Part shown: in pieces, positions 32,493-41,757 of the stretch
Layout: each line of letters starts with the position of its first letter
Numbering within the stretch: the first letter of the stretch is position 1
NCBI RefSeq assembly: GCF_021432085.1
Contig: NZ_CP090366.1
Span: forward strand, 1,984,001-2,048,000
Length of the DNA: 64,000 nt
Source of the DNA: Stutzerimonas kunmingensis
GTDB lineage: Bacteria > Pseudomonadota > Gammaproteobacteria > Pseudomonadales > Pseudomonadaceae
Direction of reading: 5' to 3'
The notes under the pieces: model-generated
What the model was told of the DNA's origin: nothing
Seen by the model: only the letters and a program-made list of their open reading frames with translations
The model's database searches: none
Position numbers and translations under genes: made by a program

Positions 32493-34445
32493 ATGGAACC
32501 AGTGCTGAATTCACTCACTAATCTCTCGGTCGGCAAAAAGCTCATCGGTGGTTTCGGCCTGGTACTGCTGCTCACGCTTGGAGTGGCCGGTACCGGGTTC
32601 GTTGCCGTCGATGAAATCCTTGGCCGGGCCCGGCAGATCGAGCAGCTTTCCAGCGTCAACGCCTCCATTCTGGCGGCGCGTGGTGCCGAGCGGGACTACG
32701 CGCTGACCCGTCAGTCGTCTTCAGCCGAAGCGCTGCACGGCTCGCTGCAGCAACTGAATCAGAAGCTCGCCGGCCTGACCACCAGCTCCGATGCCGCCGA
32801 GCGGGCCTATCTGACGCGGATCAGCCAGGCTGCGGATGAATACGCGCAAAAGTTCGACCGTTACATGCAGCTGATCGAGCGCGGCGGGGCGCTACGTACG
32901 CGGATGCAGGAGGCCGCTCAGGTCAGTCGCGAGGAGTTCGAGTTCATCGAGCTGGACATGTACGATGCGGTACGGGTGCTGCGACTGGAGGGAGATCGGC
33001 TCAAGGGAAGCGATCCGCTGACCGTCGCCGAGGCGACTTCGGGCCTGACCAAGCAGATCCTGGACATGCGTACCCTGGAGAATGTCTACGTTGCCAACAG
33101 CTCGGATGAAGCAGCCACCAGCTGGAGCGACTTGCACGGGAACGTGACCACCATCGGCAGCAATCTCAAGATCTGGCTGAACGATGACCAGAAGGCTTCC
33201 ATGGACAAGGCCTTGGCCGAGCTGGACCAGTACAGGCTGGCGTTCGACGAGTTCCGTCAGAATCGTAGCGAACGCCTCGCGCTCGAACAGTCAATGGCCC
33301 AGCAGTCCGAAGTCGTGATCGCTGCTGCCGACGAGGCCTTGGCCAATGCCAGCAGCGCCATGCAGCAACAGAAAGGCAGCAGCTACATGTTGCTCGGCGT
33401 GATTGGCGCGCTGGCCATTCTCGTCGGCCTGCTGGCCGCCACGGTGATCTCGCGAATGATCGTCGGCCCGCTTCGCAGCACCGTCCAGCAGGCACAGCGG
33501 GTCGCCAGCGGTGATCTGACGTACTCCGCGGCAAGCTCGCGTCGTGACGAGGTCGGGCAACTGCAGAACGCCATGCACGACATGACCGAAAGCCTGCGCA
33601 ACCTGATCGGTCGTATCGGTGGCAGCGTCAGCCAGATCGCCGCAGCCGCCGATCAGCTTTCGGCGGTGACCGCGCAAACCAGCGCCGGCGTACAGACTCA
33701 GCGCGTCGAGACCGAGCAGGTGGCCACCGCGATGCACGAGATGGCTGCGACGGTGCAGGAGGTTGCACGCAATGCCGAGCAGGCTTCCATTGCCGCGCGC
33801 CAGGCGGATCAGCAGGCGCGGCAGGGCGATCTGGTGGTGCAGGATGCCGTAGGACAGATCGGCAACCTGGCCGGCGAGGTGAATCAGTCGGCGCATGCGA
33901 TCGAAGCGTTGCACGCCGAAAGTGGACGCATCGGCAGCGTGCTCGAGGTGATTCGAGCGGTTGCCGAGCAAACCAATCTGTTGGCACTCAATGCGGCCAT
34001 CGAAGCGGCTCGTGCCGGCGAGCAGGGCCGCGGCTTCGCCGTGGTGGCTGACGAGGTTCGTGCCCTGGCGCGGCGTACCCATGATTCCACCGAGGAAATC
34101 GAGGGGCTTATCGCCAACCTGCAGCGGGTTGCGCAACAGGCGGTGGAGCAGATGCAGAGCAGCCGTGACCTGACTCAACGGACCGTAGATCTGGCCAACG
34201 AAGCCGGCGTCGCGCTTGGGCGCATCACGGAGTCGGTGTCGACCATCGAGCAGATGAACCAGCAGATCGCGGCAGCTGCCGAGCAGCAGAGCGCCGTGGC
34301 CGAGAACATTTCCGAGAGCGTGACCCGCGTGCGGGATATCGGTGACCAGAGCGCCAGTGCCACCGAGCACACCGCCAGTGCCAGCGCCGAGCTGGCACGC
34401 CTGGGACTGGAATTGCAGGAACTGGTTCGTCAGTTCCGCACCTGA
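32493..34445 (+). CDS. Methyl-accepting chemotaxis protein with HBM-type sensor
   Basis: 650 residues. A first membrane helix (about residues 18-40) and a second (about 296-318) enclose a periplasmic helical region of about 255 residues, the size of a helical bimodular (HBM) sensor, found in Pseudomonas McpS-type receptors for organic acids. A HAMP domain and a signalling domain follow; the conserved hairpin tip [42 protein letters not shown] is near residues 485-530. No C-terminal CheR-binding pentapeptide is seen. Ligand unknown. Confidence 0.92.
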   Translation: MEPVLNSLTNLSVGKKLIGGFGLVLLLTLGVAGTGFVAVDEILGRARQIEQLSSVNASILAARGAERDYALTRQSSSAEALHGSLQQLNQKLAGLTTSSDAAERAYLTRISQAADEYAQKFDRYMQLIERGGALRTRMQEAAQVSREEFEFIELDMYDAVRVLRLEGDRLKGSDPLTVAEATSGLTKQILDMRTLENVYVANSSDEAATSWSDLHGNVTTIGSNLKIWLNDDQKASMDKALAELDQYRLAFDEFRQNRSERLALEQSMAQQSEVVIAAADEALANASSAMQQQKGSSYMLLGVIGALAILVGLLAATVISRMIVGPLRSTVQQAQRVASGDLTYSAASSRRDEVGQLQNAMHDMTESLRNLIGRIGGSVSQIAAAADQLSAVTAQTSAGVQTQRVETEQVATAMHEMAATVQEVARNAEQASIAARQADQQARQGDLVVQDAVGQIGNLAGEVNQSAHAIEALHAESGRIGSVLEVIRAVAEQTNLLALNAAIEAARAGEQGRGFAVVADEVRALARRTHDSTEEIEGLIANLQRVAQQAVEQMQSSRDLTQRTVDLANEAGVALGRITESVSTIEQMNQQIAAAAEQQSAVAENISESVTRVRDIGDQSASATEHTASASAELARLGLELQELVRQFRT

Positions 34446-34461
34446 CCCGCGTAGGGGGTAT

Positions 34462-34488
34462 GCGGCTCAAGCTCCTTGAGCCGCTTTC
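34462..34488 (+). terminator. Terminator after the chemoreceptor gene
   Basis: GCGGCTCAAG (34462-34471) pairs with CTTGAGCCGC (34475-34484), 3-base loop, then TTTCTT. It separates two convergent genes and may act in both directions. Confidence 0.85.
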
Positions 34489-34489
34489 T

Positions 34490-35533
34490 TCAGCGACCGC
34501 CGTTCAGTTCAGCTGCCCAGGCGGCCAGAGGTAGCGCTGGCTCCTGCTGCCAGATGCGCTGCCACAGGCTGACCAGGCGGCTCATGTCGCCCCGGTTGGC
34601 GGGCAGTCGTTCGGGTTGCGCAATTAGCTGCCAGCCTTCGGCAGAGCGCTCTGCCAGCGGAAAGCGGAATGGATGAAAACCGGTCATGCCCAGGCGCAGA
34701 TCGGTCACCAGCAGCTGATCGCCATCCACGTCATAGCGCAGCACGTTTCCGGTAAACCAGTTCAAGCGTTCGTGCTGATCTGAGCCATTGAGCTCCGAGG
34801 CCAGCTGCGCGTTGCGTGGAAGCCGCACGAGGCTGGGTGGTGCAGCATCCCACCAGCTGACCAGCGTTTCGTAATAGTGCTCGCCATCTACCAGAATCAC
34901 CCGCCACAGCAGGCTGTTGAAGGGTGTTGGTGTGCTGAACATCTGCTCCGCCTGGATCCCCTGGCTAGCCATGGTCGCCTGCACGCGGTGCTCGGCCATC
35001 TGTTTGCCGGCCAGCGTGAACCCCAGATAACAGGTGGAAATGGCCAGGGCGTAGGCGGGCCATCTGGCTCTGCGTCCGCGCAGGCCAAACAGCAGACCCG
35101 CCAGCACCGCAATGAGCAGTGGCACGCTGTAGAGAGGATCGATGATGAATACGCTGGACCAGGCGATAGGCGGCGTGATCAGTGGCCAGAGCAGCTGCGT
35201 GCCATAGCTGGTGAAGGCGTCCAGCAGGACGTGAGTGATCAGCACCAGCCAGATGCCGAAGAACAGTCGTGTACCGGTGTATCGCTCGTCTGGGCGGAAT
35301 CGCCTGATCAGCCAGGTCAGCAGAACGGCGAGCAGACTCAGCACGAACAACGAATGGCTGAAGCCGCGGTGATAGGTCATGTTGGCGACCGCATCGCCGT
35401 AGTCGATGACCACATCGAGGTCTGGTAGGGTCCCGAGCATGGCGCCGTAAACGAGCGCCTTGCGACCCTGCCAGCGACCGAGCATCGCGCCTTGTACACT
35501 GGCACCGAGTAGAGCCTGGGTGATCGAGTCCAT
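34490..35533 (-). CDS. Membrane-bound metal-dependent hydrolase, YdjM-like
   Basis: 347 residues. The N-terminus MDSITQALLGASVQGAMLGRWQGRKALVYGAMLGTLPDLDVVIDYGD followed by HRGFSHSL and THVLLDAFTSYGTQ is the pattern of the YdjM/DUF457 family of inner-membrane proteins with a phospholipase C-like metal site (His/Asp residues). Four or five helices fill the first half, and the C-terminal 170 residues form a soluble domain. The biological role of the family is unsettled. It is divergent from arfB. Confidence 0.88.
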   Translation of the reverse strand: MDSITQALLGASVQGAMLGRWQGRKALVYGAMLGTLPDLDVVIDYGDAVANMTYHRGFSHSLFVLSLLAVLLTWLIRRFRPDERYTGTRLFFGIWLVLITHVLLDAFTSYGTQLLWPLITPPIAWSSVFIIDPLYSVPLLIAVLAGLLFGLRGRRARWPAYALAISTCYLGFTLAGKQMAEHRVQATMASQGIQAEQMFSTPTPFNSLLWRVILVDGEHYYETLVSWWDAAPPSLVRLPRNAQLASELNGSDQHERLNWFTGNVLRYDVDGDQLLVTDLRLGMTGFHPFRFPLAERSAEGWQLIAQPERLPANRGDMSRLVSLWQRIWQQEPALPLAAWAAELNGGR

Positions 35534-35669
35534 GTTCAGATCCGTTGGGGCGGGCGTTTACCTTAGCCGAACGGCTGCCGGCAGCTGACGGCCAATGTTC
35601 TAAAAAGTGTGTCAGTGGCGCGCAGGTCATAGGACAATCACCGACACCCATCGTCCGCCGCGAGCTTTC

Positions 35670-36083
35670 ATGCTGGAAATTTCCAATGCCGTGCAGTTGC
35701 CGGATGCCGAGATCGAACTGACTGCCATCCGCGCCCAGGGTGCGGGCGGGCAGAACGTCAACAAGGTTTCCAGCGCGTTGCACTTGCGCTTCGACATCCA
35801 GGCGTCGTCATTGCCGCCGTTCTACAAGGAGCGGCTGCTGGCCCTGCGCGATAGCCGGATCACCAGCGAAGGCGTGGTCGTCATCAAGGCGCAGCGGTAT
35901 CGAACCCAGGAGCACAACCGCCTCGATGCGCTGGAGCGACTGGCTGAACTGATTCGCAGCGTGGCCAAGGTGGAGAAGGCGCGCCGCCCGACCAAGCCGA
36001 CGCTCGGCTCGAAGAAGCGCCGGCTTGAAGGCAAGACCAAGCGCGGCGCGATCAAGGCGGGGCGAGGCAAGGTCGACTTCTGA
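35670..36083 (+). CDS. arfB: Alternative ribosome-rescue factor ArfB
   Basis: 137 residues. It is a release-factor-like peptidyl-tRNA hydrolase with the GGQ motif in [22 protein letters not shown] near residue 26 and the basic C-terminal tail ([23 protein letters not shown]) that enters the empty mRNA channel of stalled ribosomes. ATG 35670 gives the usual [21 protein letters not shown] start. It faces an MFS gene convergently. Confidence 0.95.
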   Translation: MLEISNAVQLPDAEIELTAIRAQGAGGQNVNKVSSALHLRFDIQASSLPPFYKERLLALRDSRITSEGVVVIKAQRYRTQEHNRLDALERLAELIRSVAKVEKARRPTKPTLGSKKRRLEGKTKRGAIKAGRGKVDF

Positions 36084-36120
36084 TCGGCGTGTGTCGCCAC
36101 GCCGCCCGCGGAGCAGCCGG

Positions 36121-37437
36121 CTACAGGGTGCCGGTCCGTGGTGGCATCGGCTCGTCCTGCGCGACCGAATGCTCGTCGACCATTTCCGCCTCGTTGGCTG
36201 GCGCAGCATCAGCTTCGACTTCCGGGGTGTCGGGCATCAGCTCCAGCACGGTATGGCTGGTACGCAGCATGGGTGTGAAATGACCGTGCGGCTCGGTGAC
36301 CAGATCCACTACGCGACGCGGGCGCCAGAACGAGTAGATCGCGAGGATGCCGAGCGACACGGCGAAGAACAGTGGCAGGGCGATGTGGCCGAACAGGTGC
36401 ATCAGACCACCGGCGACCACCGGGCCGAACGCCGCACCGAAGCCGTTGGCCAGCAACAGGCCGCTGGAACCCGAAAGAATTTCGTCCGGGTGCAACTGAT
36501 CGACCATCTGCGCAACGGCGATCGAATAGATCGAAAATGCCAGCCCGCCCCAGAGAAACATCAGCCCCAGCAGCAGCGAGCCGGACAGGATCGGTGTGAT
36601 CACCAGCGCCAGGACCGCGGCGATCGCCACCACCCAGAGCAGCACGACGCGCCGGTCATGCTTGTCCGAGAACAGCCCGATTGGCCATTGCAGCACCGCG
36701 CCGCCGAGAATCGTGATGCTCATCAGCAGGCCGACACCGGCGGCATCGAAACCGACCTGGCTCGCATATACCGGCGCCAGACCCCAGAAACCGCCCAGCG
36801 TGAGCCCGGAAATACCGGCCGCCATCAACGGCAGCGGGGCGATGCGCGCCAGTTGCAGCAAGTCGGTGGCTGGCATGTCCGGCAGCGCGGGTTGCGCCTG
36901 GCGGGTCAGGGTGATCGGCATCAGCGCGCTGCTGATGAGAATGGCGGCCAGCGCGAACAGCGTGAAATTCATCGGTGTGTCGAGGCTCAACAGCTGTTGG
37001 GCAGCCGCCAGCGCGCCGAGGTTGACCGCCATGTACAGCGCGAACACCTGGCCGCGCTTCTCGCCGCTGACCTGCGCGTTCAGCCAGCTTTCGATGACCA
37101 TGTACAGCGTGACCAGCGACACCCCGTAAAGCACCCGCAGCACCAGCCACACCCACGGGTTGACGATCAGCACGTGCACCAGTACGGCGACCGCCGCCAG
37201 CGCGGCATAGAAGGCGAAGGTGCGGATGTGGCCGATGCGGCGGATCAGCGAGGGCGCCAGCCAGGTGCCGATCAGGAAGCCGGCGAAATAGCCGGACATC
37301 AGCAGACCGATCATGCCGGTGGAGTAGCCTTCGGCAACGCCGCGCAGAGTCAGGAGTGTGTTGAGCAGTCCGTGGCCGAGCAGCAGCAAAGCTACTCCGC
37401 CCAGCAACGAACTGATGGGGGCAATCAAGGACTTCAT
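36121..37437 (-). CDS. MFS transporter, YcaD-like
   Basis: 438 residues with 12 membrane helices and a soluble acidic tail (PEVEADAAPANEAEMVDEH). The MFS pattern appears as GYFAGFLIGTWLAPSLIRRIGHIR and GLFSDKHDRRVVLL. Sequence style is of the YcaD/UMF5 group, for which no substrate is established. ATG 37437 (MKSLIAPISSLLGGVALLLLGHGLLN) is chosen; a longer frame gives a non-hydrophobic leader. Before the transposon came in, the DUF2254 gene stood just upstream on the same strand, about 130 bases away. Confidence 0.88.
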   Translation of the reverse strand: MKSLIAPISSLLGGVALLLLGHGLLNTLLTLRGVAEGYSTGMIGLLMSGYFAGFLIGTWLAPSLIRRIGHIRTFAFYAALAAVAVLVHVLIVNPWVWLVLRVLYGVSLVTLYMVIESWLNAQVSGEKRGQVFALYMAVNLGALAAAQQLLSLDTPMNFTLFALAAILISSALMPITLTRQAQPALPDMPATDLLQLARIAPLPLMAAGISGLTLGGFWGLAPVYASQVGFDAAGVGLLMSITILGGAVLQWPIGLFSDKHDRRVVLLWVVAIAAVLALVITPILSGSLLLGLMFLWGGLAFSIYSIAVAQMVDQLHPDEILSGSSGLLLANGFGAAFGPVVAGGLMHLFGHIALPLFFAVSLGILAIYSFWRPRRVVDLVTEPHGHFTPMLRTSHTVLELMPDTPEVEADAAPANEAEMVDEHSVAQDEPMPPRTGTL

Positions 37438-37565
37438 GTCGAACAACCCTAGGCAACTAATACGGTGATGGCAACCTGCTTGTTCGCTGGCCACCGTGAA
37501 ACATTATGTGCGGACGATGTGCTCGGCTGGGCTCTGCCGCCGGTTGCTTGGGCAGTTTTTCCCGT

Positions 37566-37614
37566 TCAGGATTCCGCGCACATCGGATTTTCCAGCGGAG
37601 CGTTGTGGCTGATG
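37566..37614 (-). pseudogene. Displaced 3' end of the DUF2254 gene
   Basis: Read on the minus strand from the transposon's left edge, CATC then codons for SHNAPLENPMCAES and a TGA. Joined to the DUF2254 gene at 60291 it continues ...LNEAI-SHNAPLENPMCAES in frame, so these are very likely the original last 14 codons cut off by the transposon. Confidence 0.75.
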
Positions 37615-37640
37615 TGTCGTACGTCAGCTAACTGGAGAAT
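37615..37640 (+). repeat. Left terminal inverted repeat of the Tn7-like element
   Basis: 26 bases identical to the reverse complement of 60265-60290; starts TGTCGTACGTCAGC. Confidence 0.95.
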
Positions 37641-37660
37641 TCCGTCAAGGATGAGAATTC
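37635..37660 (+). repeat. Left-end TnsB-type binding repeats
   Basis: GAGAATTC occurs at 37635-37642, at the inner edge of the terminal repeat, and again at 37653-37660 (preceded by GTCAAGGAT). Tn7-like ends carry several TnsB sites of about 20 bp; these two units share the core also seen four times at the right end. The stretch to 37824 holds no gene that I recognise. Confidence 0.6.
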
Positions 37661-37824
37661 AAAAAACCCTTCTGGATCAGATGCCTACGATTGGGCGCTG
37701 GTATGCCAATCAGCGAGTCGCGCATTTTTTCTCCTAACCTGCACTGCTGCTCACTGGTGGGACATGGCGATCTGATTGGCTGAAATTGACGTTATGAATG
37801 GGATCATGCGATGCAGCGAGCAGC

Positions 37825-38076
37825 CTAGAACTCAGCCAGCACCGATCCGTTAAGTTCCTCACGCAGCGTCCGCCATTGCGGCAAGTGCTGGTTAAGCAAC
37901 CCGGTAAATCGCACGTTGTGATGGTGCTCCAACAGATGTGTCAGCTCATGCACAAGGATGTATTCCAGACATTGCGCCGGCTTTTTTGTTTCACGATGAC
38001 TCCAGCCCGGTAGTTCGCTGGACTGCGCCGTAGCTCGATACAGCAGGTTTATCAATAGCTTACGCGCGTCCATCAT
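37825..38076 (-). pseudogene. YgjP-like (DUF45/M48-type) metallopeptidase, 3' remnant
   Basis: The C-terminal 60 residues, KKPAQCLEYILVHELTHLLEHHHNVRF...LNQHLPQWRTLREELNG, are a clear YgjP-type domain with the zinc motif HELTH. The first two thirds of the gene are missing and the upstream frame has no family resemblance, so it is a fragment. YgjP genes often sit at the end of type I restriction-modification operons (established for the family); the fragment could therefore be what remains of such a locus. It lies just inside the left end of the transposon. Confidence 0.75.
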
Positions 38077-38164
38077 ATGCCGGTGCTTTCTGAAACTTGA
38101 CCCGGTTTTCCCTCGCGCCGCTCCTATCTGGCTCTTGGAATCCGGGTCGTTCCAAGGAGTCATC

Positions 38165-38536
38165 ATGGCAAAGATCAAGCTCACCAAAACCGCCGTGGAG
38201 GCGGCCCAGCCCCAAGCCAAGGATGTTGAACTGCGGGATACCGTGGTGCCTGGCTTCCTGTGCAAGATTACCCCGACCGGCCGCCGGGTGTTCATGCTCC
38301 AGTACCGCACGAACTCCGGCCAGCCCCGCAAGCCCTCGCTGGGGCTGTACGGGGAGCTGACCGTCGAACAGGCACGAGTCAAGGCACAGGACTGGCTGGC
38401 CGAGGTTCGCCGGGGCGGCGACCCCGGCGGCGCCAAGGCCGAGGCGCGCAAGGCGCCCACGATGGCCGAGTTGTGCAAGAAGTTCATGGAGGACTACTCC
38501 AAGAAGCGCAACAAGCCCAGCACGCAGGACGGCTAG
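38165..38536 (+). pseudogene. Tyrosine recombinase/integrase, N-terminal fragment
   Basis: 123 codons from ATG 38165 with a good AAGGAG ribosome site. The sequence (MAKIKLTKTAVEAAQPQAKD, DTVVPGFLCKITPTGRRVFMLQYR, KPSLGLYGELTVEQARVKAQ) is the DUF4102 arm-binding domain of integrases found on Tn4371-like integrative elements. It stops at a TAG right at a junction, after about 30 residues of the core-binding domain; the catalytic domain is absent. Directly after it the frame of another gene (traF) begins. It cannot be an active integrase. Confidence 0.85.
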
Positions 38537-38796
38537 GTGCGGTGGCGCCGCAAGAGGTGTGCATCGCTGACGGCAGCGTCCGCATCAACGGCGTGCCTTC
38601 GGCCGCCGTGCTGCCTGCCGACCGCTGGGGCCGCCCGCTGCCATCCTGGCAGCAGTGCCGCCGCCTTCGGCCTGGCGAGCTGTTCCTGCTCAGTGTCACC
38701 AATCCGGCGTCGTTCGACAGCCGGTATTTCGGGCCGGTCAGCGCATCCGCCGTGATCGGCGTCGCGCATCCGGTCTGGCTGGAATCCCGCCCATGA
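38537..38796 (+). pseudogene. TraF-type conjugal signal peptidase, C-terminal fragment
   Basis: Codons for PQEVCIADGSVRINGVPSAAV...DRWGRPLPSWQQCRRLRPGELFLLSVTNPASFDSRYFGPVSASAVIG run to a TGA at 38794-38796. This is the C-terminal half of TraF (S26 family), the peptidase that matures conjugative pilin in IncP- and Tn4371-like systems. The N-terminal half with the catalytic serine is missing. Together with the integrase fragment, it marks a deletion that fused two distant parts of an integrative element. Confidence 0.8.
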
Positions 38797-39256
38797 TGGC
38801 CGTCGATTCGCTGCACGTTGCCGTGCATCTCATCGTGCCATCGGGCGTGTCGTCCTGCTGGTCGTCGCCGTGTCGTCGCGCGTGCAGTGCGGGTGCCAAT
38901 CCTGCGCATTGGGCACCGCACTTCGCGCTGCCTTCGGCGCAGCCGTCCAACGTGCAGGCGTCTTGCCTCGAACGCGCCCGGCCTGCGGCCGTGTCCGCGT
39001 TCGCCGGCGCGCTGGCTGCTCGCGCAGCAGCGCCGCCGGGCCGCCGCTGCTCCGAGCGACAGCGAGGGGCAAAGGCGGAAGGCAAGACAAAAGGGTGCGG
39101 CACCTGTCGGCCCGCAAAGCCAGTCTGCACGTGCGGGTGGCGCGGCACGCAGCGGCTTCGCCGCCGTGCCGCGTGGGGCGCGAGGCTCGCGCCAATGCAG
39201 GCTTGTCCGCGTGCTTCGCACGACCAGACATGCCAGAGCTTGCAGGGAGCACAGCC
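38797..39256. other. Non-coding stretch before the relaxase gene, possible oriT
   Basis: 460 GC-rich bases with no frame of family resemblance (long open frames on both strands here look like GC artefacts). A strong bulged hairpin lies at 39141-39173: CGCGGCACG pairs with CGTGCCGCG around an inner GCGGC-TTC-GCCGC stem. A second small hairpin is at 39210-39222. Transfer origins of relaxases of this type usually lie close upstream of the relaxase gene, so an oriT is possible, but I see no recognised nic site. Confidence 0.35.
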
Positions 39257-41248
39257 ATGACCGACCGCCGCGACGACGATTTCCGCATCCGCCCCGGCGC
39301 CCCAAAGAACCGCGACCAGAGCTTCGTCTCCAAGGTGCTCAAGCAGGCGGGCAAGGCCAGCAGCGGCAAGTCCGCTGTGCGCCGTCCTGGCACTGCCACC
39401 GGCACCGGCACCGGGAGGGGCACCGGCCAGCGGCCCGGCTCGCGCCTCGGGCGCGGCCACACAGCGGCGCGCTTCGCCGGCGCCAAGCTGACGCCCATGT
39501 CGCGGCGCGTGACCATCAAGACGCTGCTGGTCAACCAGCGCCAAGCCAGCCCGCAGTCGCTCGCCAAGCATCTACGCTACATCGAGCGCGACGGTGTGGG
39601 CCGCGATGGCGAGCCGGGCCAAGCCTACGGGCCGCAAACCGATGCCGCCGACCTCGACGCCTTCAAGGAACGCTGCGCTGACGACCGGCACCATTTCCGC
39701 TTCATCCTCTCGCCCGAGGATGGGGCCGAGCTGGAAGACCTACGCACCTACACGCGGCACCTGATGGGCCGCATGGAAGCCGACCTGGGCACGGGCCTCG
39801 ATTGGGTAGCCGTCAACCACTGGAACACCGACAACCCGCACACGCACATCGTCGTGCGCGGACGCGACGACACCGGCAAAGACCTCATCATCGCGGGCGA
39901 CTACATCGCCGATGGCTTCCGCCATCGCGCCGCAGAACTGGCGACCGAATGGCTGGGGCCGCGCAGCGAGCTGGAGATCCAGCAGACCTTGCAGCGCGAG
40001 GTGGAGCAAGAGCGGTGGACGAGCCTCGACCGCACGTTGCAGCGCGAGGCCGGCGAGGATGGCCGGGTGCAGATCGAACGCTTCAACGAACCTCGGCTGC
40101 AACGCCAGCGCCTGCTGCTGATCGGCCGGCTGCAACGCTTGCAGCGCCTGGGCCTGGCCGACGAGATGCAGCCGGGCACCTGGGCCGTCCATGCCGACGC
40201 GGAAAAGACCCTGCGCGCCCTGGGCGAACGTGGCGACATCATCCGCACCATGCAGCGGGCGATGCGCGGCGAGCCGCGCGAACTGGCGGTGTTCGAGCCG
40301 GGCGACGACGGCCGAACCATCCTCGGCCGAGTGGCCGCGAAGGGACTGGCCGACGAGCTGCGCGACCGGGGCTATCTGGTCATCGACGGCGTGGACGGCA
40401 AGGCCCACTACGTCGCGCTCAATGCCCGCGACGAGCTGGCGAACTACCCGACTGGCGCCGTGGTGGAGGTGAAGGGGTCGGCCGACGTGCGCGCGGCCGA
40501 CAAGAACATCGCCGCGCTGGCGAGCGATGGCCTGTACCGCACTGACCACCACCTGGCCGTCGCGCAGGGTCAGGCCGTGCCGGGCCGCGATCCGCAGGAA
40601 GTCGTCGCGGCCCACGTCCGCCGGCTGGAAGCCCTGCGCCGCGCCGGCATCGTGGAGCGCGTGGCCGAGGGACTATGGAAGGTGCCGGACGACCTGGCCG
40701 AACAGGGCCGCCGCTATGACGCGCAGCGCCTGGGCGGCGTGGCGGTGGAACTGAAATCGCACCTGCCCATCGAGCGGCAGGCCCGCGTGATCGGCGCCAC
40801 TTGGCTCGACCAGCAGTTGATCGGTGGCGGGTCGGGCCTGGGCGACCTGGGCTTTGGTAGTGAGGCCAAACAGGCGATGCAGCAGCGCGCCGACTTCCTG
40901 GCCGAACAGGGGCTGGCCGAGCGGCGCGGGCAGCGCGTGATTCTGGCGCGCAACCTGCTGGGCACGCTGCGCAACCGGGAGCTGGCGCAGGCCGCCAAGG
41001 ACATTGCCGCCGAAACTGGCCTGGAGCATCGGCCCGTGACTGACGGGCAGCGCGTGGCGGGCATCTACAGGCGCTCCGTCATGCTCGCCAGTGGGCGCTA
41101 CGCCATGCTCGATGGCGGCAAGGGGTTCAGCCTGGTGCCGTGGAAACCAGTGATCGAGCAGCGGCTAGGACAGCAGCTTGCCGCTACGGTGCGCGGTGGC
41201 GGGGTGTCTTGGGAGATCGGGCGGCAGCGTGGGCCTGCCGTCGGTTAA
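39257..41248 (+). CDS. DUF3363 relaxase (mobilization endonuclease, RlxS-like)
   Basis: 663 residues, apparently full length. A VirD2/TraI-like nicking domain spans about residues 80-260, with the histidine pair NPHTHIVVRGRDDTG and the upstream HHFRFILSPEDG segment; the DUF3363 region follows (LERRQALRRAGIVERVAEGLWKVP-like blocks and a C-terminal GKGFSLVPW). Such relaxases start DNA transfer in Tn4371-like elements and related plasmids. No mating-pore genes remain here, so at most it could allow mobilization by another element. Start ATG 39257 follows GGGAGCACAGCC. Confidence 0.88.
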   Translation: MTDRRDDDFRIRPGAPKNRDQSFVSKVLKQAGKASSGKSAVRRPGTATGTGTGRGTGQRPGSRLGRGHTAARFAGAKLTPMSRRVTIKTLLVNQRQASPQSLAKHLRYIERDGVGRDGEPGQAYGPQTDAADLDAFKERCADDRHHFRFILSPEDGAELEDLRTYTRHLMGRMEADLGTGLDWVAVNHWNTDNPHTHIVVRGRDDTGKDLIIAGDYIADGFRHRAAELATEWLGPRSELEIQQTLQREVEQERWTSLDRTLQREAGEDGRVQIERFNEPRLQRQRLLLIGRLQRLQRLGLADEMQPGTWAVHADAEKTLRALGERGDIIRTMQRAMRGEPRELAVFEPGDDGRTILGRVAAKGLADELRDRGYLVIDGVDGKAHYVALNARDELANYPTGAVVEVKGSADVRAADKNIAALASDGLYRTDHHLAVAQGQAVPGRDPQEVVAAHVRRLEALRRAGIVERVAEGLWKVPDDLAEQGRRYDAQRLGGVAVELKSHLPIERQARVIGATWLDQQLIGGGSGLGDLGFGSEAKQAMQQRADFLAEQGLAERRGQRVILARNLLGTLRNRELAQAAKDIAAETGLEHRPVTDGQRVAGIYRRSVMLASGRYAMLDGGKGFSLVPWKPVIEQRLGQQLAATVRGGGVSWEIGRQRGPAVG

Positions 41249-41288
41249 CTGTTCACACTAGCAGAGTGTGGCGCCAGCGAGCCATGAT

Positions 41289-41309
41289 AAACCGATTGAC
41301 GGTCGGTTT
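41289..41309 (+). promoter_or_regulatory. BlaI-type operator overlapping the regulator promoter
   Basis: AAACCGA (41289-41295) and TCGGTTT (41303-41309) form a perfect inverted repeat around a 7-base centre. The centre supplies most of a TTGACG -35 box (41296-41301), with GATACT (41319-41324) 17 bases further as a possible -10. The same arms and spacing occur upstream of the czcC-like gene at 42787-42807. Confidence 0.75.
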
Positions 41310-41358
41310 TTTGTAAGGGATACTTCTAGGTTCGAGTCAAAGCTCGGAGTTGACAACC

Positions 41359-41757
41359 TTGACCAATCACAGCGTACCAACACTGGGCGATCTGGAGATC
41401 GCCGTGCTCGAAGACATCTGGCGCTTCGGCCCGTCCGACACCAAGGCGGTGTATGCCCGCATTGGGCAGGCTCGCTCGATTTCTCCGAACACCGTGCAAT
41501 CTACGCTGGAACGTCTTTTTCGCAAGGCCATGCTCCGGCGAGAAAAGATCAGCCATGCCTATGAATATTCAGCACGAGTTTCCCGCCGCGAATTGATCCA
41601 GAAGTTGGTGGAATCCACGGTGCGTCGCGTCGCAGGCCCGCAGCCGGATGCGTTGCTGAGCGCCTTTGTCGATCTTGCTGCAAGGGCGGATGACGACCAG
41701 CTCAAGAGGCTGGAGGAGTTGATTGCCCATCGTCGCGCTGAATTGGATCAGACGTGA
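41359..41757 (+). CDS. BlaI/MecI/CopY family transcriptional repressor
   Basis: 132 residues. A winged helix N-terminal domain (PTLGDLEIAVLEDIWRFGPSDTKAVYARIGQARSISPNTVQSTLERLFRKAMLRREK) has the recognition helix NTVQSTLERL, and a short helical dimer domain follows. Members repress beta-lactamase or copper genes and are cut by an M56 protease, or released by metal in CopY. There is no C-terminal cysteine cluster as in CopY, which favours control by the adjacent protease. Start is not ATG: TTG 41359 has GGAG 10-13 bases upstream; TTG 41350 is also possible. Stop and next start overlap by one base. Confidence 0.85.
   Translation: MTNHSVPTLGDLEIAVLEDIWRFGPSDTKAVYARIGQARSISPNTVQSTLERLFRKAMLRREKISHAYEYSARVSRRELIQKLVESTVRRVAGPQPDALLSAFVDLAARADDDQLKRLEELIAHRRAELDQT

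Noticed and set aside
38484..39571. Overlapping open frames on both strands before the relaxase gene
   Set aside because: Products are Arg/Ala-rich with no family resemblance and no ribosome site; typical of GC-rich non-coding DNA.
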